The notes: generated by a model not told the origin, from the sequence alone. A stretch of 64,000 nucleotides of DNA from Mucilaginibacter sp. OK283 (GCF_900110415.1 NZ_FODR01000001.1:744001-808000); one strand, 5' to 3'. Counted from the first letter of the stretch, positions 18,494 to 28,033 are shown. Made by a program: numbers and translations.

Positions 18494-21082
18494 TTATTTT
18501 ATATTCAGCGTGAGCGTGGTATAATAAAAGCCGCCAATAGCCGGGCCGCCCAAAAACGAATAGTAATATTGATTGGTGAGGTTACTGGCCCCAATTTTTA
18601 CATTAAGGCCCGTTTTTACAAAATCATAGTTAACCTGGGCATCAATAGTGCCGTATGAGGCTACATTACCACTAACCAAAAACGATTGCCAGTAAAAGCC
18701 GCTTTGCCATTTATAGGTGGCGTTAAACCCAAAATTGCCAACAACATGATTACCGCCAAAAGAGTAATTAGTGATCCATTGCGGCGTATTAAAACCATCT
18801 TCCAACGCATCTTCGTTGGCGGTGCGCTGTAGTTTGGCGTACGATACATTCCCAGTCAAAATATATTTTTGCCATAGACGATAGGATAAACCCAGGCTGC
18901 CGCCAATATTGTAAACCACACTTTGCGAGTTTGTCCACACCCGGTAGCGGGCCTGTTTGGTTTTATCGTTCAGGTAGTATGGGATAGAATCGGGCTTGGT
19001 GGTCCCGGGTACGTTCAGTTCAATCTGCCCTATAAAATTATTGTAGCGGTTGTAGTAAAAATCAGCATCAACAGTCAAATCACCATTAAAAAACAAAGAC
19101 TTATAGCCAGCCTCAAACGAGTTGATATGCTCGGGCTGTAGGTAGGTGTAAGTATTCTTTTTAAGCAGCCCTTTCTCTTTTTCGATAGCCGCGCTGGTTG
19201 ACATGCCCGCGTTAAAATCATTCTTAACCGCCGCCTGGAAAGCATCTATCGACGTGCGCACATAGGAGTTTTCAAAAACACCGCTCGATACTACCCTTAA
19301 GCCACCAACCCGTTTTACGCCGCCGCTGTTCACATTACTAAATGCTTCAAAAATGCTGGGGAAACGATAACCGCTTTGGAACGACACCCTGAAATTCTGT
19401 TCGGGTATTGGCGAAAATACAGCAGTAAAACGAGGGTTCAGCTTCAGGCTAAAGTAGTCGTTTTTATCGGCACGTAAAGTAGCCGACAGCTTTAACTCGT
19501 CATCAAAAAGTGATTTGGCGACCTGCACAAAGCCGCCGGTTTTACTATAATCAAGGTTACTGTACTCCTTCCCCTTTACGTAATTAATAAAATAGTTACC
19601 GTCCGGGTGAATAATGTAGGTGCGATGATCAAAGCCTGCCATCAGTTCAAGGCCTGTTTGTTTTTTAAACGTTGATGAAATAGCGTTCGAGATATCTACC
19701 TGCCCTTCAGCATGCCACATACCATCCTTAACACGCAACGCCGAACCGATATCCCAGTTATTGATATCGGCCAGTTTGTCAAGTGTAGCTTTAAATGCAG
19801 CGGTTCCGGGCTGGTAACGACCGGCATCGGCCAGTTGGCGTGCCTGTTGCAAAGCCTGTGGCACGGTAGCGCCAGCAGATGTGGCCGTATTAAAACCCCT
19901 GGTAAAATCGGCATACCAGGTATTATCGTCTTTATAATTACGGTCGATATTTTCGCCGGCCGAGCGCAGGTTGTATGATTTGCCGGTATTTTCGCTGGTC
20001 CAGTAGGTCCGTACCTGGTAAATATTATTCTTCAGTTCAAGCGCGTGTTGCTGCAAAACATATCCCGACAGCCTGAAACGGTTGGCACGCTGGTAAATAT
20101 TATCCAGATCGGCAAAGCGGTAGGTGTAAGTTAAGCGGGTATTATCATTAATCTTATAAGCCAGGCCAACATCAACCTTTATGTTGTGCAGGTTGTAGCT
20201 GGTCACATCCTTTTCTGCATAGCCGGTGCGGGCAATGGAGTATTGTTTACCCCCAAGCGTTACGGTTTTCCTGTCGGATGACTCATTACCGTATCCATTC
20301 ACCGGGTCGTAACCGGGGTTATCGGGGCCGCCGTCAATACCTAATTTTGCGTTGGCGGCGGCATTTAAATCGGTGCGGTTATCGGCAATCCAATCGTAAC
20401 CCGTAGTATAAGTTCCGTTTATTTTAAAGGCGAACCTTTTAGAGATAGCCCTGGCCAGCCTGAAACTGGTTTCAGAAAACAGCTTTGCAGATGTCTCCGA
20501 ATCGCCAATATGATTAATACCTGTTTTTTGCTGAATGCTGATGCCCTGGCTGGTAAAAGGATCTTTGGTGATAAAATTGGCCAGCCCGTTAATGGCATTC
20601 AAGCCATATAGTGCCGATGCCGTGCCGGGGATAATCTCCACACTTTCGATATCCAGGTCGCCTGGGCCCATGGCGTCACCAATTGGGGCGCCTATATGCG
20701 GTGCCTGGTTATCAATCCCGTCAACCAATTGCGTAAAGCGAACATTGGTGGTATTGGCAAAGCCACGGGTATTGATGATCCTGAAGCCAAGGCTGGGGGT
20801 TATCAGCTGTACCCCTTTCACATTTTCCAGTGCATCAAAAAATGACGGCGCGGCAGATCTCCTGAAATCGGCGGCGGTTATTTTCTCGATGCTTACCGGC
20901 GACCGTAAAATATTTTCGCTGATGCGCGATGCGGATACCACTACCTCGCCAAGTTCCTGCTTTTTGATTTGTGTGGTATCATTTTTTGGGGCGATAGTAT
21001 CTTTTGCCTTTTTTTTGCTTTGGGCAAATAGTGTACCTCCTGCAAGTAACATCATTGATAATAAGGCGTAGTATTTATTCAT
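18494..21082 (-). CDS. TonB-dependent outer-membrane receptor
   Basis: An 862-residue receptor with signal peptide (MNKYYALLSMMLLAGGTLFAQ). A TonB-box-like/plug region begins LGEVVVSASRISENILRSPVSIEKITAADF, then SFFDALENVKGVQLITPSLGFRIINTRGF and a plug end (DIESVEIIPGTASALYGLNAINGLANFITKDPF). From about residue 200 it is a 22-strand barrel, closing with the aromatic GGFYYTTLTLNIK. There is no N-terminal carboxypeptidase-like domain and no SusD neighbour, so it looks like a classic siderophore/vitamin/metal-type receptor rather than a SusC. Ligand unknown. The ModE-like gene upstream on the same strand raises the possibility of a metal or oxyanion ligand. Confidence 0.93.
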   Translation of the reverse strand: MNKYYALLSMMLLAGGTLFAQSKKKAKDTIAPKNDTTQIKKQELGEVVVSASRISENILRSPVSIEKITAADFRRSAAPSFFDALENVKGVQLITPSLGFRIINTRGFANTTNVRFTQLVDGIDNQAPHIGAPIGDAMGPGDLDIESVEIIPGTASALYGLNAINGLANFITKDPFTSQGISIQQKTGINHIGDSETSAKLFSETSFRLARAISKRFAFKINGTYTTGYDWIADNRTDLNAAANAKLGIDGGPDNPGYDPVNGYGNESSDRKTVTLGGKQYSIARTGYAEKDVTSYNLHNIKVDVGLAYKINDNTRLTYTYRFADLDNIYQRANRFRLSGYVLQQHALELKNNIYQVRTYWTSENTGKSYNLRSAGENIDRNYKDDNTWYADFTRGFNTATSAGATVPQALQQARQLADAGRYQPGTAAFKATLDKLADINNWDIGSALRVKDGMWHAEGQVDISNAISSTFKKQTGLELMAGFDHRTYIIHPDGNYFINYVKGKEYSNLDYSKTGGFVQVAKSLFDDELKLSATLRADKNDYFSLKLNPRFTAVFSPIPEQNFRVSFQSGYRFPSIFEAFSNVNSGGVKRVGGLRVVSSGVFENSYVRTSIDAFQAAVKNDFNAGMSTSAAIEKEKGLLKKNTYTYLQPEHINSFEAGYKSLFFNGDLTVDADFYYNRYNNFIGQIELNVPGTTKPDSIPYYLNDKTKQARYRVWTNSQSVVYNIGGSLGLSYRLWQKYILTGNVSYAKLQRTANEDALEDGFNTPQWITNYSFGGNHVVGNFGFNATYKWQSGFYWQSFLVSGNVASYGTIDAQVNYDFVKTGLNVKIGASNLTNQYYYSFLGGPAIGGFYYTTLTLNIK

Positions 21083-21174
21083 ATTATTTGGTTAAAATTT
21101 CGATATGCTTTCATTTATATAACGATAGTCAAAAATAAACCGGCTATCCAAAAACCGGCCTGATACGCTGTAAT

Positions 21175-21516
21175 CTATACCTCTATAAGAGAACTATTTT
21201 CCTTCAAAAAATCCTTGAACTTAGCCTGGAACTGTTTAAACTGCTCAATGGCTTTAACCCCTTTTTCGGTAAGCTGCGCACTGCCGCCACCTTTACCGCC
21301 CCGGTGCGAAATGACAACAGGCGAACCAAAATGTTCGTTCATGTAATTAACAATGTCCCATGCCTGCCTGTATGACATTTTCATTTGCAAAGCCGCCTGC
21401 CTTAATGATCCCGACTGCTGGATGCGCTCCAGTAACTCAACCCGGCCATGGCCAAGCAGCTTTCCATCCGGGCTTTCAAACCAGATGCGCCCGTTTAAGT
21501 TCAATTTCACATTCAT
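21175..21516 (-). CDS. ModE-like winged-helix transcriptional regulator (single domain)
   Basis: A 113-residue protein matching the N-terminal DNA-binding domain of ModE: GRIWFESPDGKLLGHGRVELLERI, then the helix-turn-helix SLRQAALQMKMSYRQAWDIV, and the wing VVISHRGGKGGGSAQLTEKG. The C-terminal molybdate-binding domains of full-length ModE are absent, so molybdate sensing by this protein alone is unlikely. It is co-directional with and 92 bp upstream of the TonB receptor gene, and may control it. Confidence 0.88.
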   Translation of the reverse strand: MNVKLNLNGRIWFESPDGKLLGHGRVELLERIQQSGSLRQAALQMKMSYRQAWDIVNYMNEHFGSPVVISHRGGKGGGSAQLTEKGVKAIEQFKQFQAKFKDFLKENSSLIEV

Positions 21517-21591
21517 TTAACCAAAACACCAACGTATTTAATCATCAACACAAAAACAAAGAAACGATATTATCCTGCCTGTTTGTTAATA

Positions 21592-21631
21592 TAATAAAAA
21601 AAAATGCGTTCGCCTTTTCCAGGGAACGCAT
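21592..21631 (-). terminator. Rho-independent terminator of the 110-residue gene
   Basis: Perfect 8-bp arms ATGCGTTC (21604-21611) and GAACGCAT (21624-21631). Read on the minus strand the hairpin is followed by a run of eight or more T (21596-21603), a standard intrinsic terminator 52 bp beyond the stop codon of the leftward gene at 21684. Confidence 0.75.
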
Positions 21632-21683
21632 CAGGATATTTTACTAACCGTACAAGGCACAAGCCTATGCAATTGAACAAACT

Positions 21684-22016
21684 TTATGTTCTCGGTCTTT
21701 TTGGATTAAAGGCCACCAGGTAATTCAAATCTTCAACCGGCGGGTTACGCTCGTCAATTTTTTGCGGCTCTTTGTTGAAAGTTTGATTAAGACGCGTTTT
21801 TACGGTATGAAATACCTGTAGCAAAATTTCGGGGCCAACTTTGGCGGCGATGGTTGGGTAATAATCTTTTTGAATCCTTACCCTGTCGGTATTGGTTACC
21901 ATGCTCAGTTCCCAACTGTCTTCGGCCTTAAAGCCAAATTCTTTAGCGGTGTTCAGCAGGTCGTACATGTACATACGGGTTTCGGTTTCAATGGATCTTT
22001 CAGCAGCAACTGTCAT
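21684..22016 (-). CDS. Conserved hypothetical protein, 110 residues
   Basis: I do not recognise a family name. The protein is mixed alpha/beta with no signal peptide or membrane segment. It begins with an acidic/helical stretch (AAERSIETETRMYMYDLLNTAKEFGF) and contains DYYPTIAAKVGPEILLQVFHTVKTRLNQ. It ends in a short Pro/Arg-rich tail, PKRPRT. Coding is supported by its codon use, which resembles its neighbours, and by a clear terminator just downstream. It is transcribed alone. Confidence 0.7.
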   Translation of the reverse strand: MTVAAERSIETETRMYMYDLLNTAKEFGFKAEDSWELSMVTNTDRVRIQKDYYPTIAAKVGPEILLQVFHTVKTRLNQTFNKEPQKIDERNPPVEDLNYLVAFNPKRPRT

Positions 22017-22452
22017 ATGATTATTTTTTACGGTATTGCAGCCTCTTAGGGGCTGGTATTATTTTAAAGCTTAACTATCACCGTATCTGGATATGGCAAT
22101 GCCTAAGGTAGTAGTATTTGAAGGAAGGAATTGTTGCAAGATAACTATAATTTACTGAAAATCAGCATTTATTAAATATTAATTAAAAAAAACAATTAAA
22201 TCAAAGCCTTCTTGCGGGCAACAAAACGCATCTCCACCGCCAGGATTATACTTTCCTCTATTCCTAAATGACAAAAATGGATGCCGCGAAAACGCCGCCG
22301 GTGGTAAAAATAACTTTTGTGACTATCATGAAAAACGACAAAATACTGTTAGTACCTGTTAGAAAACACCCACAGCTTTTGTCCTGCTTTAAATATATTT
22401 GCCCAAACATACGCGCGGTGCAAACCGTTGTTAATTCAAATATACATCTGCC
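22017..22452. other. Gene-free intergenic region, 436 bp
   Basis: The region lies between the divergent 110-residue gene and the aldehyde dehydrogenase gene. I find no convincing gene; an open frame starting at 22268 overlaps the dehydrogenase and has no family features. A TATATTTG box at 22394-22401 is a candidate -7 element for the dehydrogenase, but no TTG lies at the expected distance upstream. Confidence 0.5.
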
Positions 22453-23937
22453 ATGGCAAATAATTTTAAAGAAGCAAGCGTCGACGAAATAAACCAGGTA
22501 ATGCAACAAGCACAAACAGCTTTTGAAGCTTACAAACAAAGCAGCATCGAGCAAAAAAGCCTGTTTTTAGAGGCTATTGCTGCCGAAATTGAAGCATTAG
22601 GCGATGCCTTGCTCCAAAAAGCGTCCGAAGAAACCAACCTGCCTATCCCCCGCTTAACCGGCGAGCGCGCCCGTACCACAGGTCAGCTCCGCATGTTTGC
22701 TACCATGCTGCGCGAAGGCAGTTGGGTTGAGGCCAGTATTGATACGGCTAATCCCGACAGGGCACCATTGCCCAAACCCGATGTTCGCAAAATGCTTACA
22801 CCGCTTGGCCCGGTAGTTGTTTTTGGGGCAAGTAATTTCCCTTTCGCTTACTCAACCGCAGGCGGCGATACTGCGAGCGCTTTGGCAGCAGGCTGCCCCG
22901 TAGTAGTAAAAGCACACCCCGCCCATGCCGAAACATCGGAGATGGTGTACAGCGCTATCAAAAAAGCCATTGTACGTAGCAATATGCCCGAACATATTTT
23001 TCAGCATGTACATGGTACCTCGTTTGAAAGTGGCAAAGCATTGGTGCAGGCTGATGAAACAGCAGCAGTTGGCTTTACCGGATCAACCGTTGGCGGTTTG
23101 GCATTGCTGCAATATTCATCGCAACGCAAAAAGCCTATCCCGGTATTTTCTGAGATGGGCAGTATAAACCCGGTTGTATTTTTGCCTGATACCCTAAACA
23201 AAAATGCCGCCGACCTGGCCGCGCAATATGCCGGCTCAATAACTTTGGGCATGGGCCAGTTTTGTACCAACCCGGGTCTGATGCTTGCTATTGAAGGCGA
23301 CGGACTTTACAACTTCCTGGATAGCCTTGGTAAAGGCATTGAAGCTATAAAGCCCGCCAAAATGCTGCATGCGGGTATCCATACCGCTTATAAAAAAAAG
23401 AGCCAAGAAGCGTTAGTGCAGGATGGTGTTAAGGTGATCCAAAAATCGGCTACAGAAGCGCACGATATTGAGGCGTTGCCAACAGTTGCCCTGGTAAGCG
23501 GCGAAACATTTTTAACCAACCCACTGTTGCACGAAGAGGTTTTTGGACCATACTCACTGATGGTAAACTGTAAAGACGAGCAGGAACTGCTTAAAGTATT
23601 AAAATCGGTATCGGGACAGTTAACCACCACGGTAATGGGTACCGACGAGGATTTTGCAGGGCATAAAGCTTTACTACAATTACTGCCATCCATAGCCGGC
23701 CGCGTATTGTTTAACGGCGTACCAACCGGGGTTGAAGTTTGCCATAGCATGGTACATGGTGGCCCTTTCCCGGCTACTACCGATAGCCGCTTTACCGCAG
23801 TAGGCACCAACGCCGTAAAACGCTGGGTGCGCCCGGTATGTTACCAAAACTGCCCTGATGGTTTATTGCCTTTGGCGTTGCAAAATGCGAATCCTTTGGG
23901 GATTTGGAGGCTGGTAGATAATGAGTGGAAGAAATAG
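22453..23937 (+). CDS. NADP-dependent aldehyde dehydrogenase (2-oxoglutarate semialdehyde dehydrogenase type)
   Basis: A 494-residue ALDH-superfamily enzyme. GFTGSTVGG and the general base E234 in VFSEMGSINP, with the nucleophile C271 in MGQFCTNPG, define the active site. LGPVVVFGASNFPFAYSTAGGDTASALAAGCPVVVKAHPAH is the cofactor-binding part. The sequence style (MGQFCTNPG; NGVPTGVEV near the C-terminus) is that of NADP(+) alpha-ketoglutaric semialdehyde dehydrogenases of sugar-acid and hydroxyproline breakdown. It stands alone, not next to other pathway genes, so the true substrate is an inference. Confidence 0.92.
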   Translation: MANNFKEASVDEINQVMQQAQTAFEAYKQSSIEQKSLFLEAIAAEIEALGDALLQKASEETNLPIPRLTGERARTTGQLRMFATMLREGSWVEASIDTANPDRAPLPKPDVRKMLTPLGPVVVFGASNFPFAYSTAGGDTASALAAGCPVVVKAHPAHAETSEMVYSAIKKAIVRSNMPEHIFQHVHGTSFESGKALVQADETAAVGFTGSTVGGLALLQYSSQRKKPIPVFSEMGSINPVVFLPDTLNKNAADLAAQYAGSITLGMGQFCTNPGLMLAIEGDGLYNFLDSLGKGIEAIKPAKMLHAGIHTAYKKKSQEALVQDGVKVIQKSATEAHDIEALPTVALVSGETFLTNPLLHEEVFGPYSLMVNCKDEQELLKVLKSVSGQLTTTVMGTDEDFAGHKALLQLLPSIAGRVLFNGVPTGVEVCHSMVHGGPFPATTDSRFTAVGTNAVKRWVRPVCYQNCPDGLLPLALQNANPLGIWRLVDNEWKK

Positions 23938-23941
23938 TTCA

Positions 23942-23986
23942 ATTAAGCCATAGCGATTAGTTCGAAACAGATGGCTATGGCTTAAT
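23942..23986 (+). terminator. Hairpin after the aldehyde dehydrogenase gene
   Basis: Perfect 13-bp arms ATTAAGCCATAGC (23942-23954) and GCTATGGCTTAAT (23974-23986) start 5 bp after the stop codon. The T-run after it is poor (ATCATTT), so efficiency is uncertain. Confidence 0.6.
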
Positions 23987-24071
23987 ATCATTTAGGGTCA
24001 TCGTATATGCTTCTTTTCAACTCCATAACCGATGTTATCAACTATTGGAAAAGCAATTTAGCGCGCATATA

Positions 24072-24602
24072 CTAAGGCGTTGTTACCACCGTATGCGAAC
24101 CATCAGGATTTACCACGATAGTTGTGTTACCGGCTGCTTTAACGGCAACTGAGTGCGTGCCATCGGGATTTACAATAACCACAGTTTGCCCGTTATCTAT
24201 CATGGTAGTGTGTGTGCCATCGGGGTTAACGATTGTTGAAGATGATCCATTTTTTATTATTGTAGAATGTGTACCGTTTGGATTAACAACAGTGATGGTT
24301 GGACCATTATCTATCCACAACGAATGTGTACCATCTGAATTGGTAACAGTAGTTGTTTGCCCGGTTTGCGATACTACCGTATTTGTACCATCGGGATTTA
24401 CTATGGTAGCTGTTTTCCCGTTTTTAATTACGGCACCCCGCTTACCATCCGGGTAAACAAAAGTGAAGTTATACATGCTGTCTTTACTTGATTTTACAGC
24501 ATCATAAACTGCAAGGTCGTTGGTGTTAAATATTGCTGCTTGCTGGGCAAATATATTACAGCTAAAAGCTATTGATAGCAGGAGGAGGGTAAGTTTTTTC
24601 AT
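24072..24602 (-). CDS. Secreted tandem-repeat protein (NPDGTH repeats)
   Basis: A 176-residue protein with signal peptide MKKLTLLLLSIAFSCNIFAQ. From about residue 50 it consists of seven 19-residue repeats of the form VVNPDGTHS-x2-I-x-NG-x-T-x-T-I (for example IVNPDGTHTTMIDNGQT). Each is a predicted beta-hairpin with an Asp-Gly turn. The DNA shows the matching ~57-bp periodicity, so the array could change length by recombination. I know no named family; a surface or periplasmic beta-solenoid-like protein is the most I can infer. It is followed on the same strand, toward higher coordinates, by another secreted protein gene. Confidence 0.75.
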   Translation of the reverse strand: MKKLTLLLLSIAFSCNIFAQQAAIFNTNDLAVYDAVKSSKDSMYNFTFVYPDGKRGAVIKNGKTATIVNPDGTNTVVSQTGQTTTVTNSDGTHSLWIDNGPTITVVNPNGTHSTIIKNGSSSTIVNPDGTHTTMIDNGQTVVIVNPDGTHSVAVKAAGNTTIVVNPDGSHTVVTTP

Positions 24603-24705
24603 GATGCAGCAGGTTTCCGAATTTGACTATAACATCCGGAAAAGGTTTAATAACCATTTTCAAAAACTCAAGTTACTGCTTCAATATTGTTGGCCAATCG
24701 GCTAC

Positions 24706-25518
24706 TTACTTCCCAAACCGTTTTACCACATCGGGTGCGGCACCTGCAAGTTTAATTTTATAGCGGTAGCCGCCGTTAAAAAAGTCCTCTTCCCGTAAAA
24801 ACTCATGGCTGTTTTTACTTATCCAAAAGGTTTGGGTATAATGCTGGCCTTTATAATTGGCTTCGGTAAAAAGTTTCCAGCAATCAACTTTTTCGTTATC
24901 CAGCGTGGCCAGCTCTTCGCTGCCGGTTACTTTGTACACCGCGTATTCGGGGGTGTTGCTCACCGCGTCGTAAAAATTAATGGCGAACGTTTTGCCGGCT
25001 GCAAGGGGCAGCATCTCAAAAGTTTCTATATCCAGGTTCCAGTTAAAATAGGGCTCTTTAACATTTAGCAAAAAATCCTTCGCCAGGTTATTTTTCACAG
25101 TATCGGATCCGGCAATTTTAGTAGCGCTCCAATTGAATGCTTTGGTTTTTGCACCTATGGTTTCTGAATGATAAACCGGCATAAAATCTGCCGCCCTGTT
25201 TGCCGAGAATGTCGACCGGTACGATGCACTGTCGGCTGCATACCAATGCTGGGTTACGGTAAAAAGCTCCTCGCCGTTACGATTGCCGGTCTCTACGTCG
25301 CGCAGCCAGATAGACATGCGCAACCGCCTGTCGTCCTTAAGGTTTTGAAAGTACACCAGGTATTGGCGCAACCCCGGTTTAAGGTTGGCTATAATGAGTC
25401 GTTTATCTTTTAAGCGGATAGTATCTGTTTGCGCCATTACCCTGGGGCAATGAGCAGCCAGCAATAGTAACGTAACGGTAATAGCTATTATTTTTTCAAC
25501 TATAAGTTCGGTTTTCAT
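24706..25518 (-). CDS. Hypothetical secreted protein, 270 residues (DUF3108-like)
   Basis: The N-terminus has a hydrophobic signal segment (IIAITVTLLLLAAHCPRVMAQ). The remainder is beta-rich: LRQYLVYFQNLKDDRRLRMSIWLRDVET, DFMPVYHSETIGAKTKAFNW, and a late VDCWKLFTEANYKGQHYTQTFWISKNSHEFLREED. The late part resembles the DUF3108/lipoprotein-carrier-like pattern where a measured value is converted to a 'transformation' under a bound lipid-type ligand; that link is weak. It lies 103 bp upstream of the repeat-protein gene on the same strand. Confidence 0.65.
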   Translation of the reverse strand: MKTELIVEKIIAITVTLLLLAAHCPRVMAQTDTIRLKDKRLIIANLKPGLRQYLVYFQNLKDDRRLRMSIWLRDVETGNRNGEELFTVTQHWYAADSASYRSTFSANRAADFMPVYHSETIGAKTKAFNWSATKIAGSDTVKNNLAKDFLLNVKEPYFNWNLDIETFEMLPLAAGKTFAINFYDAVSNTPEYAVYKVTGSEELATLDNEKVDCWKLFTEANYKGQHYTQTFWISKNSHEFLREEDFFNGGYRYKIKLAGAAPDVVKRFGK

Positions 25519-25781
25519 GGTAATTATTGTGCTGGTAAGGATGTTTTGTTCTATTTATTAATCAAAGCTGCTTTTTCGGCTTCGGCAAAAAAAATCATTT
25601 CAACCATTGCAGGTTTATTTTTAACGTGCTTGCCTTTTTGTTCAATGGCTCGTGGCGTCAAATGTCGTCCGGCAACCTTAAACTACCTCCAGCCATTTTC
25701 AAATCCTCAAACGGCGCAGCCCTCAACGGAGTTAATTTTCAAATCTTCAAATCAATAGCAAAATCTTACCTTTACAACCCC

Positions 25782-26882
25782 ATGTATCTGCAACAGCTAT
25801 CCGTTATCAATTTTAAAAATTACGAAGAGGCCGAACTTGTTTTCAGCAAGGGAGTGAATGCCTTTACGGGTAACAATGGTGCAGGCAAAACCAATTTGCT
25901 TGATGCTATACATTACCTGTCGCTTTGCAAAAGTTACTTTAACCCCATAGATAGTCAGCAGATAAAACAAGGCACCGATTTTTTTATCATAACCGGCGTT
26001 TTTAATAAAAACCAGCAAACCGAGGCCGTAGCATGCTCGGTAAAACGGAACCAAAAAAAACAGTTTAAGCGAAATAAAAAAGACTACCAGCGCCTGGCCG
26101 ACCATATTGGCCTGCTGCCATTGGTGATGATATCGCCCTATGATACCAGCATTATAACCGAAGGCAGCGAGGAGCGCCGCAAGTTTATTGATAATGTAAT
26201 ATCGCAAACAGATAACCATTACCTTGATGAGCTGATAACCTACAACAAAGTATTGGCCAACCGTAACGCCCTGCTGAAACTGATAGCTGATACCGGCCGT
26301 TATGATCCAAGCCTGCTGGAGGTGATGGATGAGCAGCTGGTACAATCGGGCAACCGTATATTTGAGCGCCGCAAGGCCTTTATGGAAGGCTTTACCGAAA
26401 TATTTAATAAACACTACAGCTTTTTAAGCGACGATGCCGAACTGGTTGAACTGGCTTATGAGTCGCAGTTGTTACAGGACGATTTTGGCGGATTGCTGAA
26501 AAAAACGGTGGAGCGCGACAGGGCCCTTGAACGTACAACCGCCGGCATCCACAAAGATGACCTTCAATTTGGTATTCATGGCATGGCCATGAAAAAATTC
26601 GGGTCGCAGGGGCAGCAAAAATCATTTTTGATAGCACTTAAACTGGCGCAGTATACTTTTTTATACCAGCAAAAAGGATTTAAGCCCTTGTTACTACTGG
26701 ATGATATTTTTGATAAGCTGGATGACGAACGCGTTACCAAACTAATGAAAATGGTGAGCAACAATGATTTTGGACAAGTATTTATTACTGATACCAGCGT
26801 AAAGCGGGTGAGTGAAATATTTGAAAAAATTGCCGTGGAGGTTAAATTATTTAATGTGAGCAAAGGAGCTATCGATGCGTAA
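25782..26882 (+). CDS. recF: DNA replication and repair protein RecF
   Basis: A 366-residue SMC-like ATPase. Walker A is GNNGAGKT at residues 30-37. The ABC signature region is FGSQGQQKSFLIALKLAQ, and Walker B is PLLLLDDIFDKLDDERV. It loads RecA at single-strand gaps together with RecO and RecR. I start it at the ATG at 25782 because MYLQQLSVINFKNY is the conserved N-terminus. The frame is open back to 25626, but the added 52 residues look noncoding. Its last 8 bp overlap the DUF721 gene. Confidence 0.96.
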   Translation: MYLQQLSVINFKNYEEAELVFSKGVNAFTGNNGAGKTNLLDAIHYLSLCKSYFNPIDSQQIKQGTDFFIITGVFNKNQQTEAVACSVKRNQKKQFKRNKKDYQRLADHIGLLPLVMISPYDTSIITEGSEERRKFIDNVISQTDNHYLDELITYNKVLANRNALLKLIADTGRYDPSLLEVMDEQLVQSGNRIFERRKAFMEGFTEIFNKHYSFLSDDAELVELAYESQLLQDDFGGLLKKTVERDRALERTTAGIHKDDLQFGIHGMAMKKFGSQGQQKSFLIALKLAQYTFLYQQKGFKPLLLLDDIFDKLDDERVTKLMKMVSNNDFGQVFITDTSVKRVSEIFEKIAVEVKLFNVSKGAIDA

Positions 26883-27165
26883 AACAAACGACAAATCATT
26901 AAAAGAGGCCATTGAGCAGATGCTTAATGTATACAAAATTAAGCGCCGCTATGATGAAACCGGGGTGGTTGCGGCATGGCCCGAGCTGGTTGGTAAATCG
27001 GTAGCAAATCGTACTAAAGAATTATTTATCCGCGACAAAAAATTGTTCCTGCGGATTGAGTCATCTGTGATAAAACACGAATTGATGCTAATGCGCAGCC
27101 AGATAATAGATAAAATTAATGCTGAGGCAAAAGGAATTTTGGTTGAGGAGATTGTATTTTTATAA
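26875..27165 (+). CDS. DUF721 domain protein (DciA-like)
   Basis: A 96-residue protein overlapping recF by 8 bp, in a conserved Bacteroidota arrangement. It matches DUF721: LKEAIEQMLNVYKIKRRYDETGVVAAWPELVGKSVANRT, then LFLRIESSVIKHELMLMRSQIIDKIN. DciA proteins of this family help load the replicative helicase DnaB in bacteria without DnaC. The position next to recF supports a DNA-replication role. Confidence 0.9.
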   Translation: MRKTNDKSLKEAIEQMLNVYKIKRRYDETGVVAAWPELVGKSVANRTKELFIRDKKLFLRIESSVIKHELMLMRSQIIDKINAEAKGILVEEIVFL

Positions 27166-27240
27166 TGCTTACCTGCAAAAAAATACCCTGATTGGGGAAA
27201 CCGGGTAACAAATGCATCAAACGTAAATGGTAAATTATTG

Positions 27241-27450
27241 CTATCTTTCTCTTGATATGCGAAGCTGACGAGAGCGGATATGTTGCTTGATACCAAGATC
27301 ATCGGTGATCATAGAATATACAAGAATAAACAGGCCAGGGATAACAAAAGCCAATTGAACCTCGGGATGGCTCTTATATAGCAAAATTGTTGATGTAGAT
27401 AGGCATACAACAAGCAGTGTATATATGATAATCTTCAAAAACAATTTCAT
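27241..27450 (-). CDS. Small membrane protein, 69 residues
   Basis: Two hydrophobic segments (about residues 4-24, IIIYTLLVVCLSTSTILLY, and 30-48, VQLAFVIPGLFILVYSMI) precede a basic tail ending QHIRSRQLRISRER. The arrangement suggests a two-helix inner-membrane protein with the C-terminus in the cytoplasm. No family is recognised. The gene lies between the convergent DUF721 gene and the ndk gene on its own strand. Confidence 0.5.
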   Translation of the reverse strand: MKLFLKIIIYTLLVVCLSTSTILLYKSHPEVQLAFVIPGLFILVYSMITDDLGIKQHIRSRQLRISRER

Positions 27451-27570
27451 ATCAAAATGAATTATATGGGTTTCTCCCGTTTTATAATAACTTAGATTTA
27501 CAAAAATCTAACCGGTTTTGTAAATCTACAAAATTTATATTTAATAAGCCACACGGCGCAGCAAAATTAT

Positions 27571-27602
27571 TTAGGGATGTAACGTTTGTATTACATCCCT
27601 AA
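27571..27602 (-). terminator. Terminator downstream of ndk
   Basis: Perfect 12-bp arms TTAGGGATGTAA (27571-27582) and TTACATCCCTAA (27591-27602) with an 8-nt loop, 12 bp after the ndk stop. On the minus strand it is followed by AT-rich sequence (ATAATTTTG). Confidence 0.75.
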
Positions 27603-27613
27603 GTACGAGGTTT

Positions 27614-28033
27614 TTAAAATTTCTCAAATGCCGAGAAAAAGAAACTGCCTTCAATAGCGGCATTTTCGTCCGAATCGGATCCGTGAACGGCATTTGCATC
27701 AATTGATTTTGCAAAAAGATTACGGATGGTACCTTCATCGGCTTTAGCAGGATCGGTAGCGCCAATCAGTTTACGAAAATCCTCAATGGCATTATCTTTC
27801 TCCAAAATAGCAGCCACTATTGGTCCAGACGACATAAATGTTACCAGGGCATTATAAAACGGGCGTTCTTTATGCACTTCATAAAACTGGCCTGCCTTTT
27901 CGGCGCTTAAAGCAGTGTATTTAAGTGCAATTATTTTAAAGCCGCTTTTGGTTATCTTGTCAATTATAGCACCAATATGTCCGTTTGCAACGGCATCAGG
28001 CTTAATCATGGTAAAAGTTCTGTTTGTGGTCAT
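27614..28033 (-). CDS. ndk: Nucleoside diphosphate kinase
   Basis: A 139-residue enzyme that moves the terminal phosphate from ATP to other nucleoside diphosphates. The start [11 protein letters not shown] and the active-site stretch [15 protein letters not shown] with phospho-accepting His117 are diagnostic. Length is normal for bacterial Ndk. It is divergent from the NrnA-like gene. On its strand the sequence TACTTTTG (complement of 28134-28141) is a possible -7 box. Confidence 0.97.
   Translation of the reverse strand: MTTNRTFTMIKPDAVANGHIGAIIDKITKSGFKIIALKYTALSAEKAGQFYEVHKERPFYNALVTFMSSGPIVAAILEKDNAIEDFRKLIGATDPAKADEGTIRNLFAKSIDANAVHGSDSDENAAIEGSFFFSAFEKF

Noticed and set aside
22268..22492. 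A 74-residue frame before the aldehyde dehydrogenase
   Set aside because: It overlaps the dehydrogenase start, contains its -7 box and shows no domain.
24124..24456. A plus-strand 110-residue frame opposite the repeat protein
   Set aside because: It is the antisense reading of the NPDGTH repeats; the minus frame has the signal peptide and the sensible repeats.
25626..25781. Upstream extension of recF
   Set aside because: The 52 added residues have no RecF similarity; the conserved start MYLQQLSV is at 25782.
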